This document shows positions 17,811 to 26,491 of a DNA stretch of 64,000 nt, piece after piece; within the stretch, counting starts at the first letter, position 1; each line of letters starts with the position of its first letter. The notes beneath the pieces were generated by a model. That model saw only the letters and a list, made by a program, of their open reading frames with translations, did not search any database and was not told the DNA's origin. Origin of the DNA: an uncultured Prevotella sp. (GTDB lineage Bacteria > Bacteroidota > Bacteroidia > Bacteroidales > Bacteroidaceae); the NCBI GenBank assembly GCA_947170725.1, contig CAMVUM010000001.1:218502-282501 (forward strand). The letters are read 5' to 3'. The position numbers and the translations under genes were made by a program.

Positions 17811-19019
17811 ATGGCAACAATCAAAGTAAAGTTTCGTCCTTCCTCCGTCGAAGGCAGAGAAGGAACGCTGTATTATCAAGTGATTCATAGACGTGTTGTC
17901 CGGCAGGTGAACACCGGCTACAAGCTGTATCCGTACGAATGGGATAGCCGCAGTGACCGCATTGCAGTCTCGTCGGCTACGGATGGCCGCCGTAGGTATC
18001 TCTCAATGGTTGAAGCGGGAGTTCGGCGTGACATTTTCCGGTTTGAAGAAATCATCGGACGTCTCGAATGCAGCGGATGTCCGTACGACGCCGCCGGCGT
18101 GGCGTCCCTTTGTGGGGCAACCGTGACCGGCATCGGCTACGTTGCTTTCGCACGAGCTATTTCCATCCATCTGTCCGGTATTGGCAATAACCGCATTTGC
18201 GTCGCCTATACGACAACGCTCAACAGTTTTGTCCGTTTTCTCGGTGACCGTCGGGATGTCGATATGTCGGATTTCGATTCCGACCTTATGATGGCATACG
18301 AGAATTGGCTGAAAGCCAAAGGACTGTGTCAGAATACTTCGTCGTACTACATGCGTAATCTCAGAGCGATCTACAATCGTGCCGTTGAACGTAATCTGAC
18401 AGTCCAGCGCCATCCTTTCCGCCATGTCTACACGGGAATCGGCAAGACGGTAAAGCGGGCTGTACCGCTGCGTGTGATACGCCGAGTACGCGATATGGAC
18501 CTGACAGACAACGCCACGTTAGACTATGCCCGCGATATGTTCATGTTTTCATTCTATACCCGTGGAATGTCCTTTGTAGACATGGCTTTCCTCAGAAAAA
18601 ATGACCTTCACAACGGAATCCTTTCATACCGGCGCAGAAAGACCAACCAGCTTATTAAAATCAAATGGGAAAAGCCGATGCAGGACATCATCGACAAATA
18701 TGATACCGGCGTTACGCCCTATATGCTTCCCATCATAAAGGATATGGGAAAGGACCGGCATCTGCAGTATAAGAATAGTATCCATCTGGTCAATGGAAAA
18801 CTGAAGCTCATCGGCCTTCGTCTCCGTCTGGACATTCCGCTGACCACGTATGTGGCACGCCATGGCTGGGCCAGCATTGCTCGAAGCAAGAACATTCCCC
18901 TTTCAACCATAAGTGAGGCTATGGGCCATGATTCGGAAACCACCACGCGCATCTATCTGGCCTCGCTGGACACGTCGCAGGTGGACCGGGCCAACAGGCT
19001 AATACTCAGTTCACTGTGA
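17811..19019 (+). CDS. Tyrosine recombinase (phage-integrase family)
   Basis: This 402-residue site-specific recombinase is of the common Bacteroidales three-domain type. The N-terminal arm-binding segment (about 1-100, VKFRPSSVEGREGTLYYQV) and the SAM-like core-binding domain (about 105-205) are followed by the catalytic domain. There the first Arg is in FSFYTRGMSFVDM (about 250), the second box is TYVARHGWASIA (about 347) and the nucleophile Tyr lies in TTRIYLASLD (about 384). In this family the RHxW box replaces the classical HxxR. Base composition matches the neighbouring backbone genes and no other mobile genes adjoin it, so it resembles invertase-type recombinases (Tsr/Mpi-like) as much as an element integrase. 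Confidence 0.9.
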   Translation: MATIKVKFRPSSVEGREGTLYYQVIHRRVVRQVNTGYKLYPYEWDSRSDRIAVSSATDGRRRYLSMVEAGVRRDIFRFEEIIGRLECSGCPYDAAGVASLCGATVTGIGYVAFARAISIHLSGIGNNRICVAYTTTLNSFVRFLGDRRDVDMSDFDSDLMMAYENWLKAKGLCQNTSSYYMRNLRAIYNRAVERNLTVQRHPFRHVYTGIGKTVKRAVPLRVIRRVRDMDLTDNATLDYARDMFMFSFYTRGMSFVDMAFLRKNDLHNGILSYRRRKTNQLIKIKWEKPMQDIIDKYDTGVTPYMLPIIKDMGKDRHLQYKNSIHLVNGKLKLIGLRLRLDIPLTTYVARHGWASIARSKNIPLSTISEAMGHDSETTTRIYLASLDTSQVDRANRLILSSL

Positions 19020-19820
19020 TTCCGCCGGCTCTGTTGGCATGGCGTTTCTTCCATTGTGTCTTTCCGTATCATCGGGCCACCTGACTACGGTGGCCCGTAG
19101 GATTCTCACGTCATAGACAGGCCGGTCGTTATAGTCCGTGTCACACTTCTGTATATTCTCCACCACGTCCATTCCCTCGGTGATTTCGCCGAACACGGTG
19201 TAGGCTCCGTCCAGATGAGGCGTACCGCCTGTGGTGCGGTATGTGTTCATCATTTCAGGTGTCAGTTCAACCGGACATTCCATGTCAGCGGCCATGCCAT
19301 CATGGATATATTCTATGTCATCCGTAGAGAAGCGCTTGCCCCATACGATATAGAACTGACATCCGCCAGAACGGTGCGCCGGATTGGTATCGTCGCCCTC
19401 ACGTGCCATGGCCACAGCCCCGCGGCGATGGTAGATGGCAGGCAGGCGTATCTCTGCCGGCAGCGTGTAGGCCACGGAACTGTCGCCCAGTTCCTGGCCG
19501 GGAATGGCGTTTCGGCTTGCCGGGTCGCCTGCCTGTATCATGAAACCGCGTATGGTGCGATGGAAGAGCAGACTGTCATAGAAGTGTTCGGACGTCAGTC
19601 GGAGGAAATTGTCCCTGTGTGCCGGTGTTTCGTCATACAGGGATATTCGGATATTGCCTTTGGTGGTTTCCAGCAGAACTTCTGCTCTACGTTCCCGCGC
19701 TTCCGTTTTCGTTTCGTCCTTATGTTCCCGCAGTTCCGTTTTTTTGTTTTGGCTCTCTGCCGGTTGAGTCAGTGTGAGCGCAGCCATGGCGATGAGCCAT
19801 ATCGTTTTTCTTGCTTTCAT
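19011..19820 (-). CDS. Secreted cyclophilin-type peptidyl-prolyl isomerase
   Basis: This would catalyse proline cis-trans isomerisation in the periplasm. The 269-residue protein has a cleavable signal peptide (residues 1-23, ending AESQ), a charged linker, then a cyclophilin domain from about residue 47. Its motifs are LLETTKGNIRISLYDETPAH, FHRTIRGFMIQAGDP (containing the catalytic Arg and Gln region), SGGCQFYIVWGK and VFGEITEGMDVVENI. An insert between the two halves (about residues 165-205) is typical of bacterial members. Its 3' end overlaps the convergent integrase gene by 9 nt. Confidence 0.9.
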   Translation of the reverse strand: MKARKTIWLIAMAALTLTQPAESQNKKTELREHKDETKTEARERRAEVLLETTKGNIRISLYDETPAHRDNFLRLTSEHFYDSLLFHRTIRGFMIQAGDPASRNAIPGQELGDSSVAYTLPAEIRLPAIYHRRGAVAMAREGDDTNPAHRSGGCQFYIVWGKRFSTDDIEYIHDGMAADMECPVELTPEMMNTYRTTGGTPHLDGAYTVFGEITEGMDVVENIQKCDTDYNDRPVYDVRILRATVVRWPDDTERHNGRNAMPTEPAESQ

Positions 19821-20377
19821 AAATCATGTGTTTTTTCGTGTATCTCTGTAGGTAACAGAACAGAAAAACCTTGCCTTTTCTTACAGTTCGAAGACTGTTT
19901 CAGTCTCCATCTTCAAGCCACTCACGGCTTGCTGCTTTCGATTACAAAATTAGCAAAAATCGGCGGAATACGCAACAAAATCAGAGGCTTGGCGTGAGAG
20001 AACAGAGTATTCGTTCCGAAAAGTGTAGCAGCTTCAACTTTTTCGTTGGAGAAAGTGTACTGGATTTGATTAAAGCACCTATAAACAAGTGAATATCCCT
20101 CAAATATCCTATTCAAATTTTGCCAGTTGAGGAAAATTCAGTAATTTTATCACTCGTAGTAATAATTACGACGGTAATAAAGTGTGAAATTCTATAATCG
20201 GACAAAAATTGAGGAGTACGACGGATATAAGGGTATGGGATTAATGATAACTTTCCGCGCTTATTGTTTAACTATTTTGACTGAAACCAGGCATTAGTGG
20301 AACTTTACAACTTTGAATATCTCGAATATACATTGAGTGGCAAATACAATTTCAGACTTTTACAAAAAAACAATTAT
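19821..20377. other. Intergenic region at the GC transition
   Basis: More than 500 nt without a gene. Base composition drops here from the GC-rich backbone to the AT-rich island. No terminal repeat, tRNA or consensus promoter was recognised; this is a plausible island boundary zone. Confidence 0.5.
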
Positions 20378-20830
20378 ATGAAAATAATATCTTTGCGACA
20401 GTCAACAGAATATCTCAAATCTGCAATAGCCTACTTTCAAGACAAGTGGGCTTCGGAAGAATCAAAGATGGTGTATGACGATTGTTTTCGCAACTGCCTG
20501 AATGCAGAAAATCCGTTGCCACAGTGGTATATTCTGCTTGACAATGAAACCATTGTCGGCTGTGCAGGACTTGTCACCAACGACTTCAATTCCAGAATGG
20601 ACCTGTATCCTTGGTTGGCGGCACTGTACATAGAAGAATCCTATCGAGGCAGAAACTTTGGAAAACAGCTTATTGAAAAAGCGATGCAGGATGCCACCAA
20701 TTACGGCTTCAAACACTTGAACCTATGTACAGACCATATCGGCTATTATGAAAAATTCGGTTTTCGATATATAGGAAACTGTTATCATCCTTGGGGTGAA
20801 ACAACAAGAGTCTATCAGATTAAACTTTGA
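20378..20830 (+). CDS. GNAT-family N-acetyltransferase
   Basis: This 150-residue acetyltransferase uses acetyl-CoA. The GNAT core is clear: strand 4 [24 protein letters not shown] contains the acetyl-CoA loop R-G-x-x-F-G-K (Q/RxxGxG/A-like, about residue 93), and [11 protein letters not shown] forms the last strand. The opening [27 protein letters not shown] matches a Bacteroidetes subgroup in which the start is at this Met, so I prefer 20378 over an upstream in-frame ATG. The substrate is unknown. It is followed 20 nt later by another GNAT gene. Confidence 0.85.
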   Translation: MKIISLRQSTEYLKSAIAYFQDKWASEESKMVYDDCFRNCLNAENPLPQWYILLDNETIVGCAGLVTNDFNSRMDLYPWLAALYIEESYRGRNFGKQLIEKAMQDATNYGFKHLNLCTDHIGYYEKFGFRYIGNCYHPWGETTRVYQIKL

Positions 20831-20850
20831 ATCGCATCAATCAGACCAAA

Positions 20851-21696
20851 ATGGAAATAAAAAACTTGGAACATACCGATTTTGACACGCTTTTTTACGG
20901 CTTTGAAAAAGCATTTGCCGATTACGAGATACACTTTGAGAAAGAAGAGGTGCGCTCCATGCTCATACGGCGTGGATATAATCCCAAACTCTCTTTTGCA
21001 GCTTTCGTCAATAACGAGATAGTGGCATTTACTCTGAACGGAACAGGAACATTCAACGGTATTCCCACCGCCTATGATACCGGGACAGGAACAGTAAAAG
21101 AATATCGGGGACAAAGCATCGCCGGAAAGATTTTCACCTATTCAATTCCTTTTCTTAAAGAAGCCGGTATCAGCCAATATCTATTGGAAGTTCTGCAAAA
21201 CAACCCGAAAGCAATTGCCGTTTACCGTCGAATGAATTTTGAAGTAACACGAGAATTTGACTGTTTCAGACAAACAATCGAACTAATAGATAACCGAAAA
21301 GTGAATACCGACTGCATCATTGAACAAGTCGATACGGATTCTATCAGACAGACTCAGCACTATTGTGACTTTGAGCCTTCGTGGCAAAACAGTATTGAGT
21401 CCATTGAAAGAGGAATATCCGAGCTGACGTGTCTCGGCGCTTTTCTTGACGGTAAGATGGTCGGCCATTGTGTCTTCGATGTGCATACAGGTGATTTGAG
21501 CCAAATGGCGGTACAAAGCGAATACAGACGGAGAGGCATTGCCTCCCGATTGCTACAGGAAGCTCTTGTGCGTTTGGAAACAGATTTTATCAAAGTTTTG
21601 AACGTCAGTTCTGATAACCAGACGATGCCTGCTTTTCTCCAAAGTAAGAACATTCCATTGGCAAGTAAACAGTTTGAAATGGCATTGCCTCTCTGA
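20851..21696 (+). CDS. Tandem-GNAT acetyltransferase
   Basis: This 281-residue protein has two GNAT halves. The first (about 1-145) includes GTGTVKEYRGQSIAGKIF, the acetyl-CoA loop, and YRRMNFEVTREF. The second (about 170-281) includes DLSQMAVQSEYRRRGIASRL with the R-R-G-I-A loop. Duplicated GNATs of this kind are common, with unknown substrates. I prefer ATG 20851 (MEIKNLEH) to the TTG at 20827. It lies 20 nt after the previous GNAT and 17 nt before a truncated RibD-type gene, as one small cluster. Confidence 0.85.
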   Translation: MEIKNLEHTDFDTLFYGFEKAFADYEIHFEKEEVRSMLIRRGYNPKLSFAAFVNNEIVAFTLNGTGTFNGIPTAYDTGTGTVKEYRGQSIAGKIFTYSIPFLKEAGISQYLLEVLQNNPKAIAVYRRMNFEVTREFDCFRQTIELIDNRKVNTDCIIEQVDTDSIRQTQHYCDFEPSWQNSIESIERGISELTCLGAFLDGKMVGHCVFDVHTGDLSQMAVQSEYRRRGIASRLLQEALVRLETDFIKVLNVSSDNQTMPAFLQSKNIPLASKQFEMALPL

Positions 21697-21713
21697 CCAT
21701 GATGATACAGCCC

Positions 21714-21895
21714 ATGAGAAAAGCAATACTTTATATTGCCGTCAGTTTGGATGGTTATATCGCTGATGACCAAGGTGCTATTGATTGGATAAGCGGAAAG
21801 GATGAAAACGTAGAGAAAGAAGATACCTTTATATCATTATTCAGTGGTGTGGATACGGTCATTATGGGAAGAATTCTCTAACAGATTACAATGTT
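21714..21895 (+). pseudogene. Truncated RibD/dihydrofolate-reductase-like gene
   Basis: Only the first 55 or so residues of a DHFR/RibD C-terminal-domain protein remain: AILYIAVSLDGYIADDQGAIDW and FSGVDTVIMGR are the diagnostic first and second strands. The frame then stops (TAA after GRIL), although a trace of the next conserved stretch (QIT) follows at about 21884. After that the sequence becomes an unrelated ATPase remnant, so the gene was cut by a rearrangement. Intact relatives are about 180 residues. Confidence 0.75.
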
Positions 21896-21920
21896 ACACA
21901 AAAGTATCATGGGGAGGTGT

Positions 21921-22440
21921 GTTGCCTGTTCGCGGATAGTAATCTCGGTAAGTCCATCTGTGCCGTGCATATTGCTGCTGAAATAGCGGAGACACGCAAA
22001 GTCCTCTATTGTTGACTTCTAACTTTCGGACAAGCAGTCCCGGTTGCGTTACACCAATGAGACCACCGGACAATGCCACCGTTTTCCCGATAGGCTGTAC
22101 AGTGTGGAGATTTCAAGGGATAGCCTCTGCCCACAAGACGATTTCGAGAACGCTTTGATTGTGGATGTTGAGAAACTGTCCGTGGATATGGGTTGTAAGA
22201 TTTTTCATCATAGACAACCTGTCCTATCTCTGCATGACTTCTGAAAAAGGGAAGGATGCCGGACGGTTGATGTCAAGGCTGATAGAGTTGAAGCGCGAGC
22301 ATGGACTATCCTTCTTTATACTGGCTCATACGCCCAAGCGGCAACTGAATATAAACAGCCTTTAAGCGGACGAAAGAGCAAGAGAAAAGGAAGCGAAAAA
22401 AGAAGTTTTGCACGTTTCGATGCAATTATAGCATATCCCT
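21921..22440 (+). pseudogene. Remnant of a RepA-like AAA ATPase of a mobilizable element
   Basis: Pieces of one protein lie in shifting frames: a Walker A-like DSNLGKSICAVHIAAEIAETRKVLY (positions about 21931-22010), then VDF-stop-LSDKQSRLRYTNETTGQ, then FFIIDNLSYLCMTSEKGKDAG (Walker B, IIDNLSYL) and LSFFILAHTPKRQ, ending in a lysine-rich tail. Such ATPases accompany Bacteroides mobilizable transposons. At least one nonsense codon (expected Glu to TAA) and two frameshifts are present, and the N-terminus is missing. It is dead, and marks the left side of the island. Confidence 0.75.
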
Positions 22441-22866
22441 GATTATCAGCGATCATTCATTTTAATCGGTACAACCTCTGTTTTGAAAAATACACAGAAT
22501 GTGGGGACAACTGCAAACCGTTGTATTTCATTGTTTTGCATATACGTGTTGTACCGCCTCTTTTCTGCCCTTTTATGGAATGTCCGCTATCAGATACAAG
22601 GTGTTGAATGATAGGGTATTTCCGCAGGTATGTTACATAACGCTTGTTGAATGCAAAGGTAGTGGTTTTCTTGGAATTTCTGTTGGTTTGGGGGTTGGAT
22701 TTTATTTCTAAGAGGGTGTTTAATAATAGAAAATCGGTCATAGAAACAGAGAACTTTTGTAGGATACGCATTCGATTCGTTGGAAAAAGTGTAATTGCCT
22801 CCGTTTGTTCACAATGGAAAATGTTTGTATGCCCTAATAGGAACACTTGTATTCCGCTAACAACTA
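22441..22866. other. Unassigned region left of the phosphoesterase remnant
   Basis: A 129-codon reading frame spans 22457-22846 on the minus strand, but it has no recognisable domain and its composition (many Lys, Thr, Ser, scattered Cys) looks accidental. I do not call it as a gene. Confidence 0.45.
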
Positions 22867-23735
22867 TTATATCCTATCGGGTATGATCCTGCATATTATA
22901 TCAATATTATACCCGATAGGGTATAAATTAATATATTCGGCTGAACTCCATAATGTCGAGATCTGATATAGTATTCCATCAATGGCAGAATGCCAACTTT
23001 GATGAAAATGACCATAGTACCAATAGCTTATCGGAAGGTTGTCGGTTTTGAGATGTCGCAGAAGCATATCCATCGTTTTCCGTTCAAATTGTATATCCTC
23101 AATCAATAATGGGTCGTTCATAGCCCATTGGTTTAGATTGCTTTTTGAGAATAGTTCGCAATGTGAAGGTGCGGTATGTGTGACAACCGTATCAATTAGG
23201 AAGCTGGTACGGATGGCATTCATCTTATCTGAATCGTAAATAGGAGCTTCGTTCTTTTAATATAAATTGCGGGAAATATTGTTTTCTTGCGAATCATTGA
23301 GATGGAGTCTGTATTTTCGTTTATTCCATTCATTTATACGATAGATACGGTCAATAGAGATAGCTCCACCAACACAAAGGATGGTATGATTACAGGCTTG
23401 TAGAATGGTATAATTAGGAACAGCGATGAAGCGTTTGAAGTTGAACATTACTCCATCAAAATAAGCAGGATTATCATGATTACCACGCACAAACACAATC
23501 CAATTGTTGGCTTGGTTCATTCGCTTGGTGTTTCGTCTAACCATCTGCTCATAGTACTCTTTCTTTTCGAAGCCAAAGCCACAATCCCCAGCTACAATTA
23601 GCAAAGTGTCCGTAAGCTGATATTGGATGCAGAGTTTGAACACCAACTGATTAAAGTCTCCATGAATGTCACCGGAGACAATAATTGTCTTGGCTTCGGG
23701 AAAAGATAGTGAGAATATGCCGTTATGATTAATCT
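22867..23735 (-). pseudogene. Metallophosphoesterase gene with an in-frame stop
   Basis: One continuous frame encodes a calcineurin-like phosphoesterase: VSGDIHGDFNQL (GDxHG), VAGDCGFGF (GDxxD-like), WIVFVRGNHDNP (GNHD), VVTHTAPSHCE and YWYYGHFHQSW (GHxH). It is interrupted by TAA at 23257-23259, after SRNLY. The frame resumes directly as KNEAPIYDSDKMNAIRTSF, so a single codon (probably Trp) was lost. The 5' end also lacks a normal start, since an in-frame TAA lies just before QEHKINHNG and no ATG follows it. Such phosphoesterases often sit as cargo beside type I restriction loci. Confidence 0.8.
22873..22920. repeat. Paired TACCC-GATA-GGGTA palindromes
   Basis: CCTATCGGGTAT (22873-22884) and ATACCCGATAGG (22909-22920) are a perfect 12-bp inverted pair. 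The right copy extends to ATACCCGATAGGGTAT, itself a palindrome. Spacing and symmetry resemble double operators of small HTH regulators. It overlaps the 3' end of the broken phosphoesterase gene. Confidence 0.6.
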
Positions 23736-23767
23736 TATGTTCCTGTTAATAGTGTTTATAGATAGAA

Positions 23768-25153
23768 TTAATCCTTACCAAACAATCCTTTCTTTTTCCA
23801 TGCCTTGATTTCTTTATCAAAATCTGAAAGAAACTCTTTGTCTTGAATCAAACGGAATTTATCATATTCAGTGTATGCCTTTTCTTTCGCTTGTTCGAAG
23901 GAAATGGTGTCAACCTTATTATATTTATCATACTCATACAGAGTCAAGAAATCATCTAATTGCTTTTTCCAATCTGCCATTGTGGAAATTATTTGCCGTT
24001 CGGCACGAAGTTCGGCCAAATCAAGGAATGCGGTTGATAGACGATTGAAAGCTGAGATTTCTTTGTCTGATAGGTAGTTCTGAGCGATAATTGTATCCGA
24101 CTTTTGAACTCTGCCGTCAGGAGCGTTTTTCCACGTGGTAAGTCCCATGTGGGGCTTTTGTGCATCTGCTCTTGAATAGATGATTTCGGTTGCCGTTTGA
24201 TGGGAAGTAGCCCAATGCATCATATCTTGCACCATTTTGAAGAATTGTAGAGTGGTCTCAGCCTTAGGGTCATAATCGGCACTACATTCGGCATAAACAT
24301 CAGTGATTTTCTGATAATACCGACGTTCTGAAGCTCGTATCTCTCGGACACGTTCTAATAGGTCGTCAAAATAATCTTTGCCAAAATGTTTGCCCTGTTT
24401 CAAGCGTTCATCATCCAATACAAATCCTTTTATGATCATTTCTTTTAGAACCGATGTGGTCCACATCCGAAATTGGCTCGCTTGATAACTGCCCACACGA
24501 AACCCAACGGCAATAACCGCATCCAAATTGTAGAACAATATATCATCGTTCTTGCCATCAAGTTTAGTTGTTCGAATTTTTCGAATAACTGAACTCTCCT
24601 CCAATTCTCCGCTTTTGAAAATCTCTTTCAGATGGTTATTGATCGTATTCGTTTCAACACCAAACAAATCGGCCATTCGCTTTTGCGGCATCCAAAATGT
24701 TTCATTATTGAAGATGACCTCTATACGACTTTCTCCTTGTTTCGTCTTATATAGCAATATATTGGATGATAAGCTATTGCCGATTAATTCAGGAGTTGAT
24801 ATTTCTTGTTTGAAATATTCTCTTGCCATCTGCACTTGTGGTTTCTTGCTATCGGCATTTTCAACAATCATCAAACAGGCAATTTGTGATAGATGTATAT
24901 TCTTTACCTTACGAAAGGAACCGGAATTTAGTTTGACCATCTCAAACGTAGCATTAAAATGCTCGGTAGTATTACAACCTTTCTTATTGGCTATGCCGAT
25001 AGCTTTGTTTAGAGTACGATTGAATTTTTGGTATGTGCTATAGCCTAATGCGGTGCACAACTCACGAGAAGTCCAGTACTCCGAACCGTTTTCGTTTTGC
25101 TTTTTAATTCGTTCAAAGTCTGATTGAATAGGGAATATGTTGTTCTCGTTCAT
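23768..25153 (-). CDS. rhuM: RhuM-family protein with a DinD-like N-terminal domain
   Basis: This 461-residue protein has a two-part build. Residues 1-125 resemble DinD/BRO-type domains (EYWTSRELCTALGYSTYQKFNRTLNKA, then QIACLMIVENADSKKPQVQMAREYF). From about residue 140 it is a RhuM protein: IEVIFNNETFWMPQKRMADLFGVETNTINNHL (a winged-helix-like segment), FYNLDAVIAVGFRVGSYQASQFRMW, GFVLDDERLKQGKHFGKDYFDDLLERVREIRASERR. RhuM was named from a Salmonella pathogenicity island. Family members are commonly carried beside type I restriction systems, and the role is unknown. The gene is intact, unlike its neighbours on both sides. It reads in the same direction as the restriction operon. Confidence 0.82.
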   Translation of the reverse strand: MNENNIFPIQSDFERIKKQNENGSEYWTSRELCTALGYSTYQKFNRTLNKAIGIANKKGCNTTEHFNATFEMVKLNSGSFRKVKNIHLSQIACLMIVENADSKKPQVQMAREYFKQEISTPELIGNSLSSNILLYKTKQGESRIEVIFNNETFWMPQKRMADLFGVETNTINNHLKEIFKSGELEESSVIRKIRTTKLDGKNDDILFYNLDAVIAVGFRVGSYQASQFRMWTTSVLKEMIIKGFVLDDERLKQGKHFGKDYFDDLLERVREIRASERRYYQKITDVYAECSADYDPKAETTLQFFKMVQDMMHWATSHQTATEIIYSRADAQKPHMGLTTWKNAPDGRVQKSDTIIAQNYLSDKEISAFNRLSTAFLDLAELRAERQIISTMADWKKQLDDFLTLYEYDKYNKVDTISFEQAKEKAYTEYDKFRLIQDKEFLSDFDKEIKAWKKKGLFGKD

Positions 25154-25182
25154 CGTCTTGATATATCTTATAATGATAAGAA

Positions 25183-25621
25183 TTACTTGTATAATCCCGG
25201 TCTTAATTCCTTATTATGCATCATGATTCTTTCTTCCATAAGAGAACCTTTGGGAACTATTTTGTAGGGATAGGCTTTCTCAAATGCTTGGCGTCCGGCA
25301 TCTGTCATAAGTCCTCGATCTTCAAGATTGATACAACGTTCTTTGTTTAAACTTAGTCCAATGACTTCCTTTGCGACGAGGTGAAAGCCGCTGTGCAAGG
25401 CGTCCGTCTGGTAGTTTCTTTAGAGTCGAATCAATCTACCCGAAGCACAATGCTTCTTCAACAACCTCAATGTATGGAATACATTCGTATGTGGGCTGTT
25501 TAGAGCGTGAAGTTACAACCCAACACGATTTCGCCTGGTTATGATTGACCTCTAGCCATTCTCTCAGTTCAATGCGGTTTGTTAAGTCTAGTAGATTGAT
25601 AATTTCCATATTTGCCTCCAA
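25183..25621 (-). pseudogene. YdeI/OmpD-associated family gene, broken
   Basis: The first 60 residues (DLTNRIELREWLEVNHNQAKSCWVV, then EVVEEALCFG) match the YdeI-like family. The conserved Trp after CFG is TAG (25436-25438), and the frame resumes as IDSTLKKLPDGRLAQRLSPRRKGSHW. A second lesion, a frameshift near 25345, moves the C-terminus (LNKERCINLEDRGLMTDAGRQAF) into another frame. With one nonsense codon and one indel it is clearly non-functional. The length if repaired would be about 145 or more residues, as expected for short family members. Confidence 0.8.
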
Positions 25622-25632
25622 TTGATATGTTA

Positions 25633-26460
25633 TTAATCCAACTGTTTTCTATAAACAGAATCCAATGTGTTTTCTTCTTTATCTTTCCATACTAACCAGC
25701 CGTTATTGCTGCTACCAATACAGAAATCTGCGGCAGTACTGGGGCTTGAAAAAGTTTTATCCGATGTTAATACCAATATTCCGTTCTCGTTGGAAGTGTA
25801 ATCTTGAAGCATCTTTTCTCGTTTTTCTTTCCAGTTGAAAGACGGAACCATTGTTTTGGCAACAATACTCCCTTTTAGGACTGTAAAGCCATCGGAACTG
25901 TAGAAGCCCTTTGCATTGCACCCTCTACCTTTGGTGTAGAATAGATGTTCCTCTTTGGGTTGTGATACTTCAAAGATATTGCAACCGATAAATGATGCCA
26001 GAAATTTCACATCTTCAAAAAATTCATCCATTGAATCTTGTTGATACTCTGGTAGATTCGGTGCTTTAGGGATTTGTTTATTATCGCTTAAAACAAAAGC
26101 GTTTGCTTTCTTGGCTTCAGCTATCGCTTTATGTTCTAGGTATTGCACATCAACTTTAGTCATATCGGCATCTTTCGATACGAATATAAGTGCTTTTTAC
26201 CAAAACACCTTCTTGCTGTCGTGGTCTTTCACACGCTCTTTAAAATTTTCCGTTTCACCAATGTATGCCTGCGGCTTAGTTGATTCATCTTCGCCCAGTA
26301 ATATATAAAATGCAGGTTTCTGCAACTTCTCTTGAGTATTCAGATAAGAGAGGTTAGAACGTGGCACGACAAACATCTGGTAAATCTTATTGCTGATGAA
26401 TGCATATTGAGTTCCTTTCGGGTCTCCGTCTATGAGATATGTTGTTACTGTCTTCCCCAT
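25633..26460 (-). pseudogene. GIY-YIG nuclease-DUF4357 protein with one nonsense codon
   Basis: The N-terminal part (residues 1-87) has a GIY-YIG-type core: KPAFYILLGED, then AYIGETENFKERVKDH. It stops at TAA 26197-26199 after KKVFW. The frame continues without a shift as KALIFVSKDADMTKVDVQYLEHKAIAEA and then the DUF4357 C-terminal domain (YSSDGFTVLKGSIVAK, FSSPSTAADFCIGSSNNGWLVW). A single C-to-T change in a Gln codon would explain it. The C-terminal domain might still be made from the ATG at 26163. The gene follows hsdR by 31 nt on the same strand. Confidence 0.82.
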
Positions 26461-26491
26461 AATTATCTTCTGTTTTCTATTGTTCTTTTAT

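Noticed and set aside
22457..22846. Minus-strand 129-codon frame
   Set aside because: No recognisable domain and random-looking composition; left unassigned.
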